Shown: in pieces, positions 1 through 7,748 of the stretch
Layout: the number at the start of each line of letters is the position of its first letter
Numbering within the stretch: the stretch's first letter is position 1
From: an uncultured Lachnospiraceae bacterium
Lineage (GTDB): Bacteria > Bacillota > Clostridia > Lachnospirales > Lachnospiraceae
DNA length: 64,000 nt
Reading direction: 5' to 3'
NCBI GenBank assembly: GCA_934292725.1
Contig: CAKQXY010000001.1
Location: 120,214-184,213, forward strand
Notes under the pieces: model-generated
What the model was told of the DNA's origin: nothing
Databases searched by the model: none
Seen by the model: the letters and a program-made list of their open reading frames with translations, nothing else
Made by a program: the position numbers and the translations under genes

Positions 1-352
1 ACGTCAGGCAATAATCGGCAGCTGCCACACAGCTCATTGCGTTTTTAGCGTCATCTGGCAATACACGATAGTCAATAATCTCCATTCCTGGAACCATAAC
101 CTCATTGAGACGTGTCAGCATTTCCTTAGAGGAACCGCTTGAATTAACCTCAAGATCAGCGTACTCACCGCAGCTTGTAATGCCTACACCAAGAGGTGCG
201 GCGAAAGATAAAATAGGATGCGGATTGTAACCCTGTGTATAAGCAAGGTCTACATCTGCACGGCGAAGCGCCTTCTGGAAATAACGCATTATATCAAGAT
301 GTCCGATATAGATCATCTTTCCGTATTTAGCAAACTGAATTCTGATTTTCAA
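1..352 (-). CDS. TIGR03936 family (DUF2344) radical SAM-associated protein, partial
   Basis: The reading frame starts at a TTG at 352-350 and runs off the window edge, giving about 117 residues beginning MKIRIQFAKYGKMIYIGHLD. This opening, followed by an LRRADVDLAYTQGYNPHP-like stretch, is what I know of the TIGR03936/DUF2344 family, which is encoded directly after TIGR03960 radical SAM proteins in many Firmicutes. A strong GGAGGAGG site lies just upstream of the TTG. The start overlaps the last 26 bases of the upstream gene, so the two are probably translationally coupled. Biochemical function is not established. The C-terminal part is outside the window. Confidence 0.85.
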   Translation of the reverse strand, partial: MKIRIQFAKYGKMIYIGHLDIMRYFQKALRRADVDLAYTQGYNPHPILSFAAPLGVGITSCGEYADLEVNSSGSSKEMLTRLNEVMVPGMEIIDYRVLPDDAKNAMSCVAAADYCLT

Positions 353-2228
353 AGCAGACACCTCCTCCAAAACGCTTTGCTCCGCAGCCGGAACAGGACT
401 GGCGGCAATTCGGTGTAATCTTCTCCTGCATTGCACGCTCCCATTCTCTCTTATAAAATGCTTTTGTCACGCCAGTATCAATGAAATCCCATGGGAATAT
501 CTCATCAAGACTGCGCTCTCTTGTATTATAAAAATCAATTGATAAGCCACATTTTTCAAAAGCAGCTGTCCAAATCTCATAGTGGAAGGTTTCTCCCCAT
601 GCATCATAAAGTGCACCCATCTTATAGGCTGTTTCAATGGCATCAGCCACTTTTCTGTCGCCGCGTGCCAAAACACCCTCAAGAACTGTTACATATGCTT
701 CATGCCAGTTGTACTTGAGGCTCTTTTGGTTATGCTGCTGTTTCATTGTGTGATTTACAATTCTTGCGCGTCCCAAGTAATCCTCAGGCGAATACATTCT
801 TGCCCACTGGAATGGCGTACACGGCTTTGGAACAAAGAAAGATGTACTCATGGTAATCTGACATTTTCCATTTCTTCTTTCCTTTGGGATCTCATAATAA
901 GCCTCTGCCATGCGCTCTGCAAGCTCTGGTATTCCCTTCATATCCTCTTCTGTCTCAGTTGGCAGTCCAAGCATGAAATACAGCTTTACATGACTCCAAC
1001 CACCCTCAAAGGCCTCTCTTGCACCCTGGAGGATCACCTCCTCAGTCAAGCCTTTGTTTATTACATCACGAAGACGCTGTGTACCTGCCTCTGGTGCAAA
1101 AGTAAGACTGCTTTTTTTGACATCCTGCACCTTACTCATAACATCAAGTGAAAACGCATCAATACGAAGTGACGGCAAAGAAATATTGATTTTTCGCTTG
1201 CTGCATTCTTCAATTAAGAAATTGACAAGCTCCGGCAGCTTTGAGTAATCACTAGAGCTTAATGAGCTTAATGAAATCTCATCATAACCGGTATTATGAA
1301 GCATTGTAACTGCAAGCTGCTTAAGACGCTCCACATCACGCTCACGCACAGGACGGTAAACCATACCAGCCTGGCAGAAACGACAGCCTCTGATACAGCC
1401 TCGCTGAATCTCTAACACAACACGGTCCTGCACAGCACGAATATGAGGCACAAGCGGTCTTTCCGGGTAGACTGCACCTGTCATATCGAGTACAATTTCC
1501 TTGCGCACTGTTTTTGGCACATCATCATAGATTGGTGTCATTGCATCAATAGTTCCATCTTCCTTGTAGGTGACATTATATAAAGAAGGTACATAAATGC
1601 CAGGGATTTTAGCTGCCGCATGTAAAAAGTCCTCTCTTGAGCCGCCTTCTGCGCGCCATTTTTTATAAAGATCAAGAAGTGCACGATACTGAGTCTCACC
1701 TTCGCCCATATAGAAAAGGTCAAAGAATGGAGCAATTGGTTCTGGATTATAAGTACATGGACCTCCTCCAATTACAAAAGGATCATTAATATCACGGTCA
1801 GCGCTTCTAAGTGCAATACCACTTAAATCCAAAATCTGCAGGATATTTGTGTAGCACATCTCATATTGAAGTGTGATTCCAAGAAAATCAAAACTCTTTA
1901 CCGGTTCCTGCGATTCTACAGCAAACAGTTTGATATCTTGTTCTCTCATCATTTTATCCAGATCAATCCACGGAGAATACACGCGGTCACAATATGTATC
2001 CTCAAAACGGTTAAACATATCATATAGAATCTGGATTCCAAGATGAGACATACCAATCTCGTACACATCCGGAAAACACATACAGAAGGATACCTCTGCC
2101 TTTGATTTATCCTTATTTGCCGCATTTACCTCATTTCCAAGATAACGGGCTGGCTGCTCTACCTTCATTAAAAGCTCATCGGACAGAGCCATCTTTACTG
2201 ATGGCCTGCTAAATTGCTTTGTTATCAT
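327..2228 (-). CDS. TIGR03960 family B12-binding-type radical SAM protein
   Basis: A 633-residue protein. The N-terminal third carries a cobalamin-binding-like region with the signature FPDVYEIGMSHLG. A CxxxCxxC radical SAM motif (CIRGCRFCQAG) lies near residue 282, followed by the LTFAPEAGTQRLRDVI and GLPTETEEDM segments of this family. A cysteine-rich tail (CRQSCSGCGAKRFGGGVC) closes it and may hold an extra iron-sulfur cluster. The ATG at 2228 has a GAGG site 8 nt upstream. A second in-frame Met at residue 13 fits the usual family start, so the N-terminus could be shorter. It is paired with the TIGR03936 gene downstream. The family is often near ribonuclease G and rplU; its substrate is unknown. 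Confidence 0.9.
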   Translation of the reverse strand: MITKQFSRPSVKMALSDELLMKVEQPARYLGNEVNAANKDKSKAEVSFCMCFPDVYEIGMSHLGIQILYDMFNRFEDTYCDRVYSPWIDLDKMMREQDIKLFAVESQEPVKSFDFLGITLQYEMCYTNILQILDLSGIALRSADRDINDPFVIGGGPCTYNPEPIAPFFDLFYMGEGETQYRALLDLYKKWRAEGGSREDFLHAAAKIPGIYVPSLYNVTYKEDGTIDAMTPIYDDVPKTVRKEIVLDMTGAVYPERPLVPHIRAVQDRVVLEIQRGCIRGCRFCQAGMVYRPVRERDVERLKQLAVTMLHNTGYDEISLSSLSSSDYSKLPELVNFLIEECSKRKINISLPSLRIDAFSLDVMSKVQDVKKSSLTFAPEAGTQRLRDVINKGLTEEVILQGAREAFEGGWSHVKLYFMLGLPTETEEDMKGIPELAERMAEAYYEIPKERRNGKCQITMSTSFFVPKPCTPFQWARMYSPEDYLGRARIVNHTMKQQHNQKSLKYNWHEAYVTVLEGVLARGDRKVADAIETAYKMGALYDAWGETFHYEIWTAAFEKCGLSIDFYNTRERSLDEIFPWDFIDTGVTKAFYKREWERAMQEKITPNCRQSCSGCGAKRFGGGVCFENQNSVC

Positions 2229-2297
2229 TCAAAATTCCTCACTTTAATCTTTTTGCTTTTCAGTAGTTCTTGTTTTTGAATATCAAATCTCTGAATG

Positions 2298-3551
2298 TCA
2301 GATTTCTTTAACTGCATACTTCTCAACAATTTTCTTTAAAATCTCAACACACAGCTCCATCTGCTCAATACATGCATATTCAAAGCGGCCATGATAATTA
2401 GCGCCTCCAGTGCAGAGGTTCGGACATGGAAGTCCCATAAAGGACAATCTTGCACCGTCTGTACCGCCGCGGATCGGAACGCTCTTAGCATTTAATCCAA
2501 GCTCTCTCATAGCTTCCTTTGCATACTCAACCAAATGCATATGAGGAAGAATCATCTCCTTCATGTTCTGATAGGAACCAGTACGCACTACCTTAAAAGA
2601 TCCCTCTCCATATTTAAAATTCAGATATTCCGAAGCCTTATCAATCTCAGCTAACTTCTGGTCAAGCTTTCCGGCGTCATGATCACGTACAATGTAATGC
2701 ATTGTTGTATGCTCTGAATCACCTTCGATACCGCCAAGATGATGAAAGCCCTCATAGCCATCTGTATATTCCGGATTATCAAATACTGTCAGCATCTGCT
2801 CAAATTCCATTGCCATACGGATGGCATTTTTCATTTTGCCCTTTGCGCTGCCTGGATGGATGCCATATCCCTGCACTTCAACACGCAGATTTGCAGCATT
2901 AAAGTTTTCATATTCAATTTCACCGACAGAACCGCCATCTACTGTATAAGCAAAGTCAGCACCAAAGCCTGGCACGTCAAAATATTCAACACCATTTCCG
3001 ACTTCCTCATCTGGTGTAAATGCGATGCAGATATCGCCGTGCTTTACTTCTGGATGTGCTAAAAAGAATGCTGCCATTGTCATGATCTCGGCAACACCGG
3101 CCTTGTCATCTGCGCCAAGAAGTGTTGTTCCATCTGTAGTAATAAGACTCTTTCCCTTTAATTCTGCAAGTGCCGGAAACTCATTTGGTCCCATAGAAAA
3201 GCCGCTTTCGCCAAGCTTTATTACACCACCGTCATAATTTTGTATTATCTGCGGCTTAATATCTTTTCCGCTTAATGCAGGTGAAGTATCCATATGGGCG
3301 ATAAAACCGATTGCTGGAACCTTCTTATCTAAGTTAGACGGAATCTTTGCATACACATAGCAGTGATCGCTAAGACGTACATCAGAAGCTCCAATCTCCT
3401 CAAGCTCCTTTTTTAATACCTTTGCCAAGTCAAACTGCTTTTGAGTACTAGGCACTTCGCTGCTTTCATCCTTTGACTGTGTATCGTAGGAAACATAGCA
3501 AAGCAAACGCTTTACTATTTCAGAATTCATAACATTTGTTGTTTCAGACAT
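2298..3551 (-). CDS. pepT: Peptidase T (aminotripeptidase)
   Basis: Cytosolic M20-family zinc peptidase that removes the N-terminal residue of tripeptides. With the start at 3551 the protein has 417 residues, close to the usual 405-410. Metal-binding and catalytic residues are visible: H86 and D88 in IAHMDTS, D148 in GADDKAG, the EE pair at 182-183 in PDEEVG, D205 in VDGGSVGE, and the last His in [11 protein letters not shown]. The longer frame to 3578 is rejected because a GGAGGT site lies 6 nt before the ATG at 3551. It follows gpr and a small membrane-protein gene on the same strand. Confidence 0.95.
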   Translation of the reverse strand: MSETTNVMNSEIVKRLLCYVSYDTQSKDESSEVPSTQKQFDLAKVLKKELEEIGASDVRLSDHCYVYAKIPSNLDKKVPAIGFIAHMDTSPALSGKDIKPQIIQNYDGGVIKLGESGFSMGPNEFPALAELKGKSLITTDGTTLLGADDKAGVAEIMTMAAFFLAHPEVKHGDICIAFTPDEEVGNGVEYFDVPGFGADFAYTVDGGSVGEIEYENFNAANLRVEVQGYGIHPGSAKGKMKNAIRMAMEFEQMLTVFDNPEYTDGYEGFHHLGGIEGDSEHTTMHYIVRDHDAGKLDQKLAEIDKASEYLNFKYGEGSFKVVRTGSYQNMKEMILPHMHLVEYAKEAMRELGLNAKSVPIRGGTDGARLSFMGLPCPNLCTGGANYHGRFEYACIEQMELCVEILKKIVEKYAVKEI

Positions 3552-3587
3552 TTTGTTACCTCCACTATTTAATATCATCTTTCAGTA

Positions 3588-3923
3588 TTATACCTGTTTT
3601 TTGTCTGGAGAGCAACCAATATTATTTTGGAACTGCTGATAAAAGGGATCGTCTGAAAAAAACATATTTATCTGAGTTACATTTTTTTCAGATGACCCTT
3701 CACAGTCAAAAAAAATAGAAAGCGATGGAAGCGTATTAGAAACTGTATTGTCTATGCAGCGATTTAAAAGCTGCTCTGTCTTTTGTTTTGTCCAGCCAAT
3801 GCCGCGCTGAATTGGATAGGGATTAATTTTCCATAAAATATAGGCTGAGCAGGCAAGTGCCAAAAACCAAAGTATTGTTGTGACCATTTTCTCTTTTCTT
3901 CTTGGATGAAAGCTTCTATACAT
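3588..3923 (-). CDS. Small single-pass membrane protein, possible SpoIIP remnant
   Basis: A 111-residue protein: a basic N-terminus (YRSFHPRRKEK), one membrane helix near residues 14-30 (TTILWFLALACSAYILW), then a polar outside segment. I do not recognise a catalytic domain. The place directly after gpr is where spoIIP lies in many spore formers, and the stretch from the helix to LPSLSIFF looks like the N-terminal end of a SpoIIP protein. The amidase domain is absent and there is no room for it before pepT. The start at 3923 is chosen because AAAGG lies 9 nt upstream; the ATG at 3932 directly abuts that site. Identity as a remnant is inference. Confidence 0.5.
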   Translation of the reverse strand: MYRSFHPRRKEKMVTTILWFLALACSAYILWKINPYPIQRGIGWTKQKTEQLLNRCIDNTVSNTLPSLSIFFDCEGSSEKNVTQINMFFSDDPFYQQFQNNIGCSPDKKQV

Positions 3924-3989
3924 TTCTAACATCCTTTCCTATTTTCTGACTTATTCTATGCATCAGCTAGTTTTATTTATTACAGCGTT

Positions 3990-4895
3990 TTATCGTTTAC
4001 ATATTACCTGTGACAATGACGCTGCAAGCAGGCTGCCCATCTTATCTAATTCTTCATCAAGATTTTTAGGCATCACAAAGAGGTTCCCCAGCTCTGGTGC
4101 AAACACTTCTGATATAAGCTGATAATATTCTTCCTGATCAAGCATAGCAATGCTTCCAAGAACTGTTTCATTATATCCTATATGCTTTAGAGAATCCATT
4201 GCATCCGATACAATTGCTGCAGCACTTACAACTGTAGGAATCCCAATGGCAATCACAGGAATCTTCATGTTTTCCTTAGTTATACCTTTTCTTGCATTTC
4301 CGACACCAGATCCCGGACGAATCCCTGTATCGGTAAGCTGAACTGTTGTACCAAGCCGAAATGCACTTCTTGCTGCAAGCGCATCAATAGTTATGATGCA
4401 GTCTGGAGAAGTTTGCTGTACAATGCCCTGTATGATTTCACTGCTTTCCATTCCAGTCTGCGCAAATACACCGGGAACGATCATTGAAGTATATGAAGCC
4501 ATTCCAGACTGAGCCATTTTCTCAATTGTTAATGGTCCGAGTGCATCTGCTGTCATGTTGGCGTTTCCAAGACCAACAATCAAAAAAGAATGAGCCGATG
4601 ATGGAAGCAGCTTGTTTATATAGGATGCAAGAAGCTTTGTATCAGGAAGCTTTGTTATAGAATGCCCTTTATCTGCAGACTCAAGTGTCATGTAATTTCC
4701 TATGGGCCGCCCCATGCGTTTTGCTCCATCTGCTGTTTTGATTTGTATTTTTGTAACGCGGATACATTTATCATCTTCTTTGTATTGTTCTAGTACAACG
4801 CCTGGAATCTCACCTTGCCTGCCGCTGCATTCTTCCTGAATTTCAACAGCGAGATCAGTATACATCATTGTTTTGTTGTCTTTTACATTGATCAT
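3990..4895 (-). CDS. gpr: GPR endopeptidase (germination protease)
   Basis: Protease that degrades small acid-soluble spore proteins at germination; family A25, made as a self-processing zymogen. The 301-residue sequence shows the family landmarks in order: YTDLAVE near the N-terminus, GLGNANMTADALGP, VPGVFAQTGMES, TIDALAARS with the second conserved Asp, and the QLTDTGIRPGSGVGN block. RBS AAAGG lies 8 nt before the ATG. It is divergent from rpsT, a common arrangement in Clostridia, and lies upstream of the small membrane-protein gene and pepT. Two palindromes stand between gpr and the rpsT promoter and could control either gene. Confidence 0.93.
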   Translation of the reverse strand: MINVKDNKTMMYTDLAVEIQEECSGRQGEIPGVVLEQYKEDDKCIRVTKIQIKTADGAKRMGRPIGNYMTLESADKGHSITKLPDTKLLASYINKLLPSSAHSFLIVGLGNANMTADALGPLTIEKMAQSGMASYTSMIVPGVFAQTGMESSEIIQGIVQQTSPDCIITIDALAARSAFRLGTTVQLTDTGIRPGSGVGNARKGITKENMKIPVIAIGIPTVVSAAAIVSDAMDSLKHIGYNETVLGSIAMLDQEEYYQLISEVFAPELGNLFVMPKNLDEELDKMGSLLAASLSQVICKR

Positions 4896-4936
4896 CTTTT
4901 TACCTTTCTTAGTTAAAATGGTTTATGAAATCGTTC

Positions 4937-4991
4937 AAAGTTTTACATGTAAAACTTTATTAAACATTCCTACTTGTTTTACATGTAAAAC
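4937..4991. repeat. Two tandem palindromes, possible operator pair
   Basis: A perfect 22-bp palindrome centred on TTTTACATGTAAAA spans 4937-4958. A second perfect 16-bp palindrome GTTTTACATGTAAAAC spans 4976-4991. The centres are 36 bp apart. They lie between gpr and the rpsT -35 box, the nearer one ending 37 bp before it. The repeated dyad suggests binding sites of a dimeric regulator. I cannot match the motif to a named regulator with confidence. Confidence 0.6.
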
Positions 4992-5028
4992 TTTTTTGTA
5001 TTTTTTGCATTTTTTTTGAAAATATGTA

Positions 5029-5057
5029 TTGACAGATCAATGTTTTTAGGCTATGAT
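5029..5057 (+). promoter_or_regulatory. rpsT promoter
   Basis: TTGACA at 5029-5034 and TATGAT at 5052-5057 with a 17-bp spacer, a near-perfect housekeeping sigma promoter. It leaves a leader of roughly 85 nt before rpsT. Confidence 0.85.
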
Positions 5058-5150
5058 ACCACTTGTGTTGAAACGGTGTTTTCGAGTGATACACAGTATC
5101 GTTTTCAAACTATAAAAAGATTAAAAAACAAGAAATTTTGGAGGTGCCCC

Positions 5151-5414
5151 ATGGCAAATATTAAGTCCGCAAAGAAGAGAGTTTTAGTTAGTCAGGCAAA
5201 GGCAGATAGAAACAAGTCTGCTCGTTCTAAGGTAAAGACCTACATCAAGAAGGTAGAGAGCGCTGTTGCTGCAGGTGATAAGGCTGCTGCTCAGGCTGCA
5301 GTTGTTGAGGCTGAGTCCGTAATGAGAAAGGCTGCATCCAAGGGTGTTTATCATGATAACACTGTATCCAGAAAGATCAGCCGTATGAACAAGGCTGTTA
5401 ACGCTATGAACTAA
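5151..5414 (+). CDS. rpsT: 30S ribosomal protein S20
   Basis: An 87-residue, very basic, helical protein with the S20 start MANIKSAKKRV and the conserved RNKSARSKVKTYIKKVE segment. It binds 16S rRNA in the small subunit. GGAGGTG at 5140-5146 precedes the ATG at 5151 and fixes this start. The open frame continues upstream to 5016, but that part covers the promoter and is not translated. A bidirectional terminator follows. Confidence 0.97.
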   Translation: MANIKSAKKRVLVSQAKADRNKSARSKVKTYIKKVESAVAAGDKAAAQAAVVEAESVMRKAASKGVYHDNTVSRKISRMNKAVNAMN

Positions 5415-5432
5415 TTTGTGTCTTGTACACAT

Positions 5433-5467
5433 AAAAAGCTGTCTGCTTCATGCAGGCAGCTTTTTTT
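5433..5467 (+). terminator. Rho-independent terminator of rpsT (also usable by holA)
   Basis: Stem AAGCTGTCTGC/GCAGGCAGCTT with loop TTCA, followed by seven T. On the opposite strand the A-run gives a U-tract, so it can also end holA transcription, whose stop lies at 5473. Confidence 0.9.
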
Positions 5468-5472
5468 AATAG

Positions 5473-6462
5473 TCAGGCATGATACTCACGATTTGCAATT
5501 GATAATAAAACCATCTCAACTGCAATACGCTCGTTCATATTTCCTCTTTTTACAGCTTCCTCAAGTTCAACACAGCGCTCAACGCAGCTTGTCAGCTGAT
5601 CAATGGTGAATTGTCTTGCCTGGCCAAGCAATTTGTTAACTACAAATGGGCGAACCTTTAAAGCAGCTGCAATTTGATCCTTATTCTGGCGTCCGACTTC
5701 CATCTCCTTTACACATAAAAGCTGATTCATCTGACGTGCAATCAGAAATAAAATACGCATTCCTGGTTCTTTCAATGCTAATAGATCAGCATATAATTCA
5801 AGTGCAGACTGTGTCTTTCCCTCTGCTACGGCCTGTGTCATATCAAAGATTCTATTTTCAATCTGTTCCGTACAGACAAAATCAACATCTTCTTTTGTGA
5901 TGCCTTCTTTTCCCATACAAAAAGAAGCTAATTTTTCCATCTCATTTCTGATGTTTTCCATGTCATCACCTGTTTTTTCAAGAAATGAATCAAGTGCAGA
6001 TTGTGTGATTTTTAATCCGTAGCGACCAAATCCCTTTAAAATCCACTGTATACGCTGCTGCATTGAAGGATGCGTCATCTCTGCGCAATAGCCACATTCC
6101 TTTACAGTCTTATACATTCTGCTTCGCTTATCTACTTCCTGTTCAACAAAAAGGACATGGCAGCTGTCTGGAATTGATTTAACAAGATTACTCCACTGCT
6201 CATCACTGCTTTTAAATAATCCTGTATCCTCCAGCAGCACCAAACGTCTGTCTGCAAAAAACGGCATTGTCATTACCGCATTTTCCACTTCCTGTACAGG
6301 CAGACCTTTCCCGGTATATTGATTCAAATTCATAGTATCATCGCCGATGATTGCTTTTTTTAACTGATTCTTATACATCTGAACCAGATATCGTTCCTCG
6401 CCATATAAAAGATATACGCGCTCAAACTGATTGGCACGAATATCCTGCCTGAGTTTTTCCAT
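5473..6462 (-). CDS. holA: DNA polymerase III delta subunit
   Basis: A 329-residue clamp-loader subunit that opens the sliding clamp. The opening with RVYLLYGEERYLVQMYKNQL is typical of Firmicute HolA (YqeN), as are the VENAVMTMPFFADRRLVLLED stretch and the C-terminal ERCVELEEAVKRGNM segment with helical collar character. The start at 6462 is chosen over the frame start at 6507 because AGGAG lies 5 nt upstream and the sequence begins MEKLRQDI. Convergent with rpsT, as in many Firmicutes. Its leader contains the structured RNA element at 6496-6676. Confidence 0.92.
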   Translation of the reverse strand: MEKLRQDIRANQFERVYLLYGEERYLVQMYKNQLKKAIIGDDTMNLNQYTGKGLPVQEVENAVMTMPFFADRRLVLLEDTGLFKSSDEQWSNLVKSIPDSCHVLFVEQEVDKRSRMYKTVKECGYCAEMTHPSMQQRIQWILKGFGRYGLKITQSALDSFLEKTGDDMENIRNEMEKLASFCMGKEGITKEDVDFVCTEQIENRIFDMTQAVAEGKTQSALELYADLLALKEPGMRILFLIARQMNQLLCVKEMEVGRQNKDQIAAALKVRPFVVNKLLGQARQFTIDQLTSCVERCVELEEAVKRGNMNERIAVEMVLLSIANREYHA

Positions 6463-6495
6463 AAAGACTCCTAATAATATTTTTGTATCGTTACA

Positions 6496-6676
6496 GTTCA
6501 CGGACAAGCCAATATTTACAGCAAAGCCCGAAGGTGAATGGCTTTCACGAGGCGGACACTTGAAGCAGGTCTTTCAAAGTAATGTATAATAAGAAGTAAC
6601 ATAACAGGAACCTGCGGAATTTGGTCCGACGACGAAACCATTACACCGAAGGGCTTTCGTAACATGACGCGTGAAC
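6496..6676 (-). ncRNA. Unassigned structured RNA element (holA leader or independent small RNA)
   Basis: A long nested hairpin fills the gap between holA and the PfkB gene. Pairings: 6496-6502/6670-6676 (GTTCACG/CGTGAAC), 6523-6529/6651-6657 (AAAGCCC/GGGCTTT), a symmetric GAA/GAA loop, 6533-6541/6638-6647 (nine pairs, one bulge), 6553-6557/6624-6628 (CGGAC/GTCCG) and 6565-6570/6610-6615 (GCAGGT/ACCTGC). A consensus minus-strand promoter ends just before it, so I place it on the minus strand. Its start would fall within the outermost arm, so that outer stem may not be in the transcript. The shape recalls 6S RNA, but the identity is not shown; no T-box, SRP or RNase P signature was found. Confidence 0.55.
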
Positions 6677-6677
6677 A

Positions 6678-6707
6678 GTATTATTCTATCATTCTTTTTG
6701 CTGTCAA
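6678..6707 (-). promoter_or_regulatory. Promoter of the RNA element and holA
   Basis: On the minus strand TTGACA (6707-6702) and TAATAC (6683-6678) are separated by 18 bp. Transcription would start near 6671 and run through the paired element towards holA, giving a leader of about 210 nt. Confidence 0.7.
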
Positions 6708-6721
6708 TCAAGCAAATGGTG

Positions 6722-6750
6722 TTTACTTTACATCGGCAAGGAATTATAAT
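6722..6750 (+). promoter_or_regulatory. Promoter of the PfkB kinase gene
   Basis: TTTACT at 6722-6727 and TATAAT at 6745-6750 with a 17-bp spacer, about 40 bp before the start codon. It is back to back with the minus-strand promoter at 6678-6707. Confidence 0.75.
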
Positions 6751-6791
6751 CTTCTTGTAACAGTAAAGAAAAATGTAAGGAGATTTACCAA

Positions 6792-7748
6792 ATGCAATCA
6801 TCAATGCAAAAAATTTTATTGATCGGCAGTACATGTGTCGATGTAATCATTGAAATTGATCATCTTCCTAAAACAGCAGAGGATATTCAGCCAAAGCGCC
6901 AGACACTCGCACTTGGCGGCTGTGCCTATAACGCAGCTAATATTGTACGCCAGTCAGGTGTCCCGTATCTGTTTGTGGCACCTATTGGAACTGGTGTATA
7001 TGGCGATTATATAAGAAAGTCGTTTCAGACACGTAAACTTCCTATTCATGTGAATGTAGATGCTGAAAATGGCTGCTGCTACTGTCTTGTCGATGCAAAC
7101 GGAGAACGCACATTTTTATCGGTGCATGGTGCAGAATATACCTTTAATCATGAGTGGATGGAAAATATTGACATTTCACAGATTTCTATGATCTATGTAT
7201 GCGGCCTTGAAATTGAGGAGCCAACAGGTGATGATCTAATTTCCTGGCTTGAACAGCACCGCGGTCCGCAGCTTTTCTTTGCGCCAGGTCCACGTATTCG
7301 TCAGATCGGTGAAAAGAAAATGAAGCGCCTATATAATCTAAATCCTATTCTTCATATAAACGATGAGGAAGCATTTGAGCTAAGCAGCTTAACAGTCTCT
7401 GATTTCAAATGTAAAGAAGATGAATTTAGCGCTGTATCTCTTTTAGAGGCTGCAAAGATTCTTCAAAATGCAACATCTAATACTGTAATTATCACAAAAG
7501 GTAAGGATGGCTCCTGCTGTCTGGAGACAGGAAAAGATAATTTAACAGAGGTTGCTGGCATAAAGACAACTGTTGCAGATACAATTGGTGCCGGAGACAG
7601 TCATATTGGTCAGATCATGGCCAGCCGCGCAAATGGCTGCTCCTGGGCAGAGGCACTCTCACAGGCGAATAAGGTTTCTGCTCATGTTGTTGCTAAAAAT
7701 GGTGCCGGACTGACAGACAGCGAATATCAAGACTGTTTTGCCAGATAA
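6792..7748 (+). CDS. PfkB family carbohydrate kinase
   Basis: A 318-residue ribokinase-fold sugar or nucleoside kinase. The N-terminal glycine motif ALGGCAYNAANIVRQSG and the C-terminal TIGAGDSHIGQIMA motif, with the catalytic Asp in GAGD, are present. The residue after GAGDS is His where most members have Phe, and the substrate cannot be told from sequence. AAGGAG lies 10 nt before the ATG. The 3' end overlaps the end of convergent comEC by 22 bp with no terminator between them. Confidence 0.85.
   Translation: MQSSMQKILLIGSTCVDVIIEIDHLPKTAEDIQPKRQTLALGGCAYNAANIVRQSGVPYLFVAPIGTGVYGDYIRKSFQTRKLPIHVNVDAENGCCYCLVDANGERTFLSVHGAEYTFNHEWMENIDISQISMIYVCGLEIEEPTGDDLISWLEQHRGPQLFFAPGPRIRQIGEKKMKRLYNLNPILHINDEEAFELSSLTVSDFKCKEDEFSAVSLLEAAKILQNATSNTVIITKGKDGSCCLETGKDNLTEVAGIKTTVADTIGAGDSHIGQIMASRANGCSWAEALSQANKVSAHVVAKNGAGLTDSEYQDCFAR

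Noticed and set aside
582..1151. 189-residue plus-strand frame inside the radical SAM gene
   Set aside because: No ribosome binding site, composition like an antisense shadow, and fully inside a well-supported gene on the other strand.
5016..5150. N-terminal extension of ribosomal protein S20
   Set aside because: It covers the -35 and -10 boxes and the GGAGGTG site; S20 starts at 5151.
6496..6676. Calling the RNA element 6S RNA on the plus strand because AGCCAATATTT resembles a stretch of E. coli 6S
   Set aside because: The only good promoter runs on the minus strand, the closing stem is short, and a match of about ten bases is weak.
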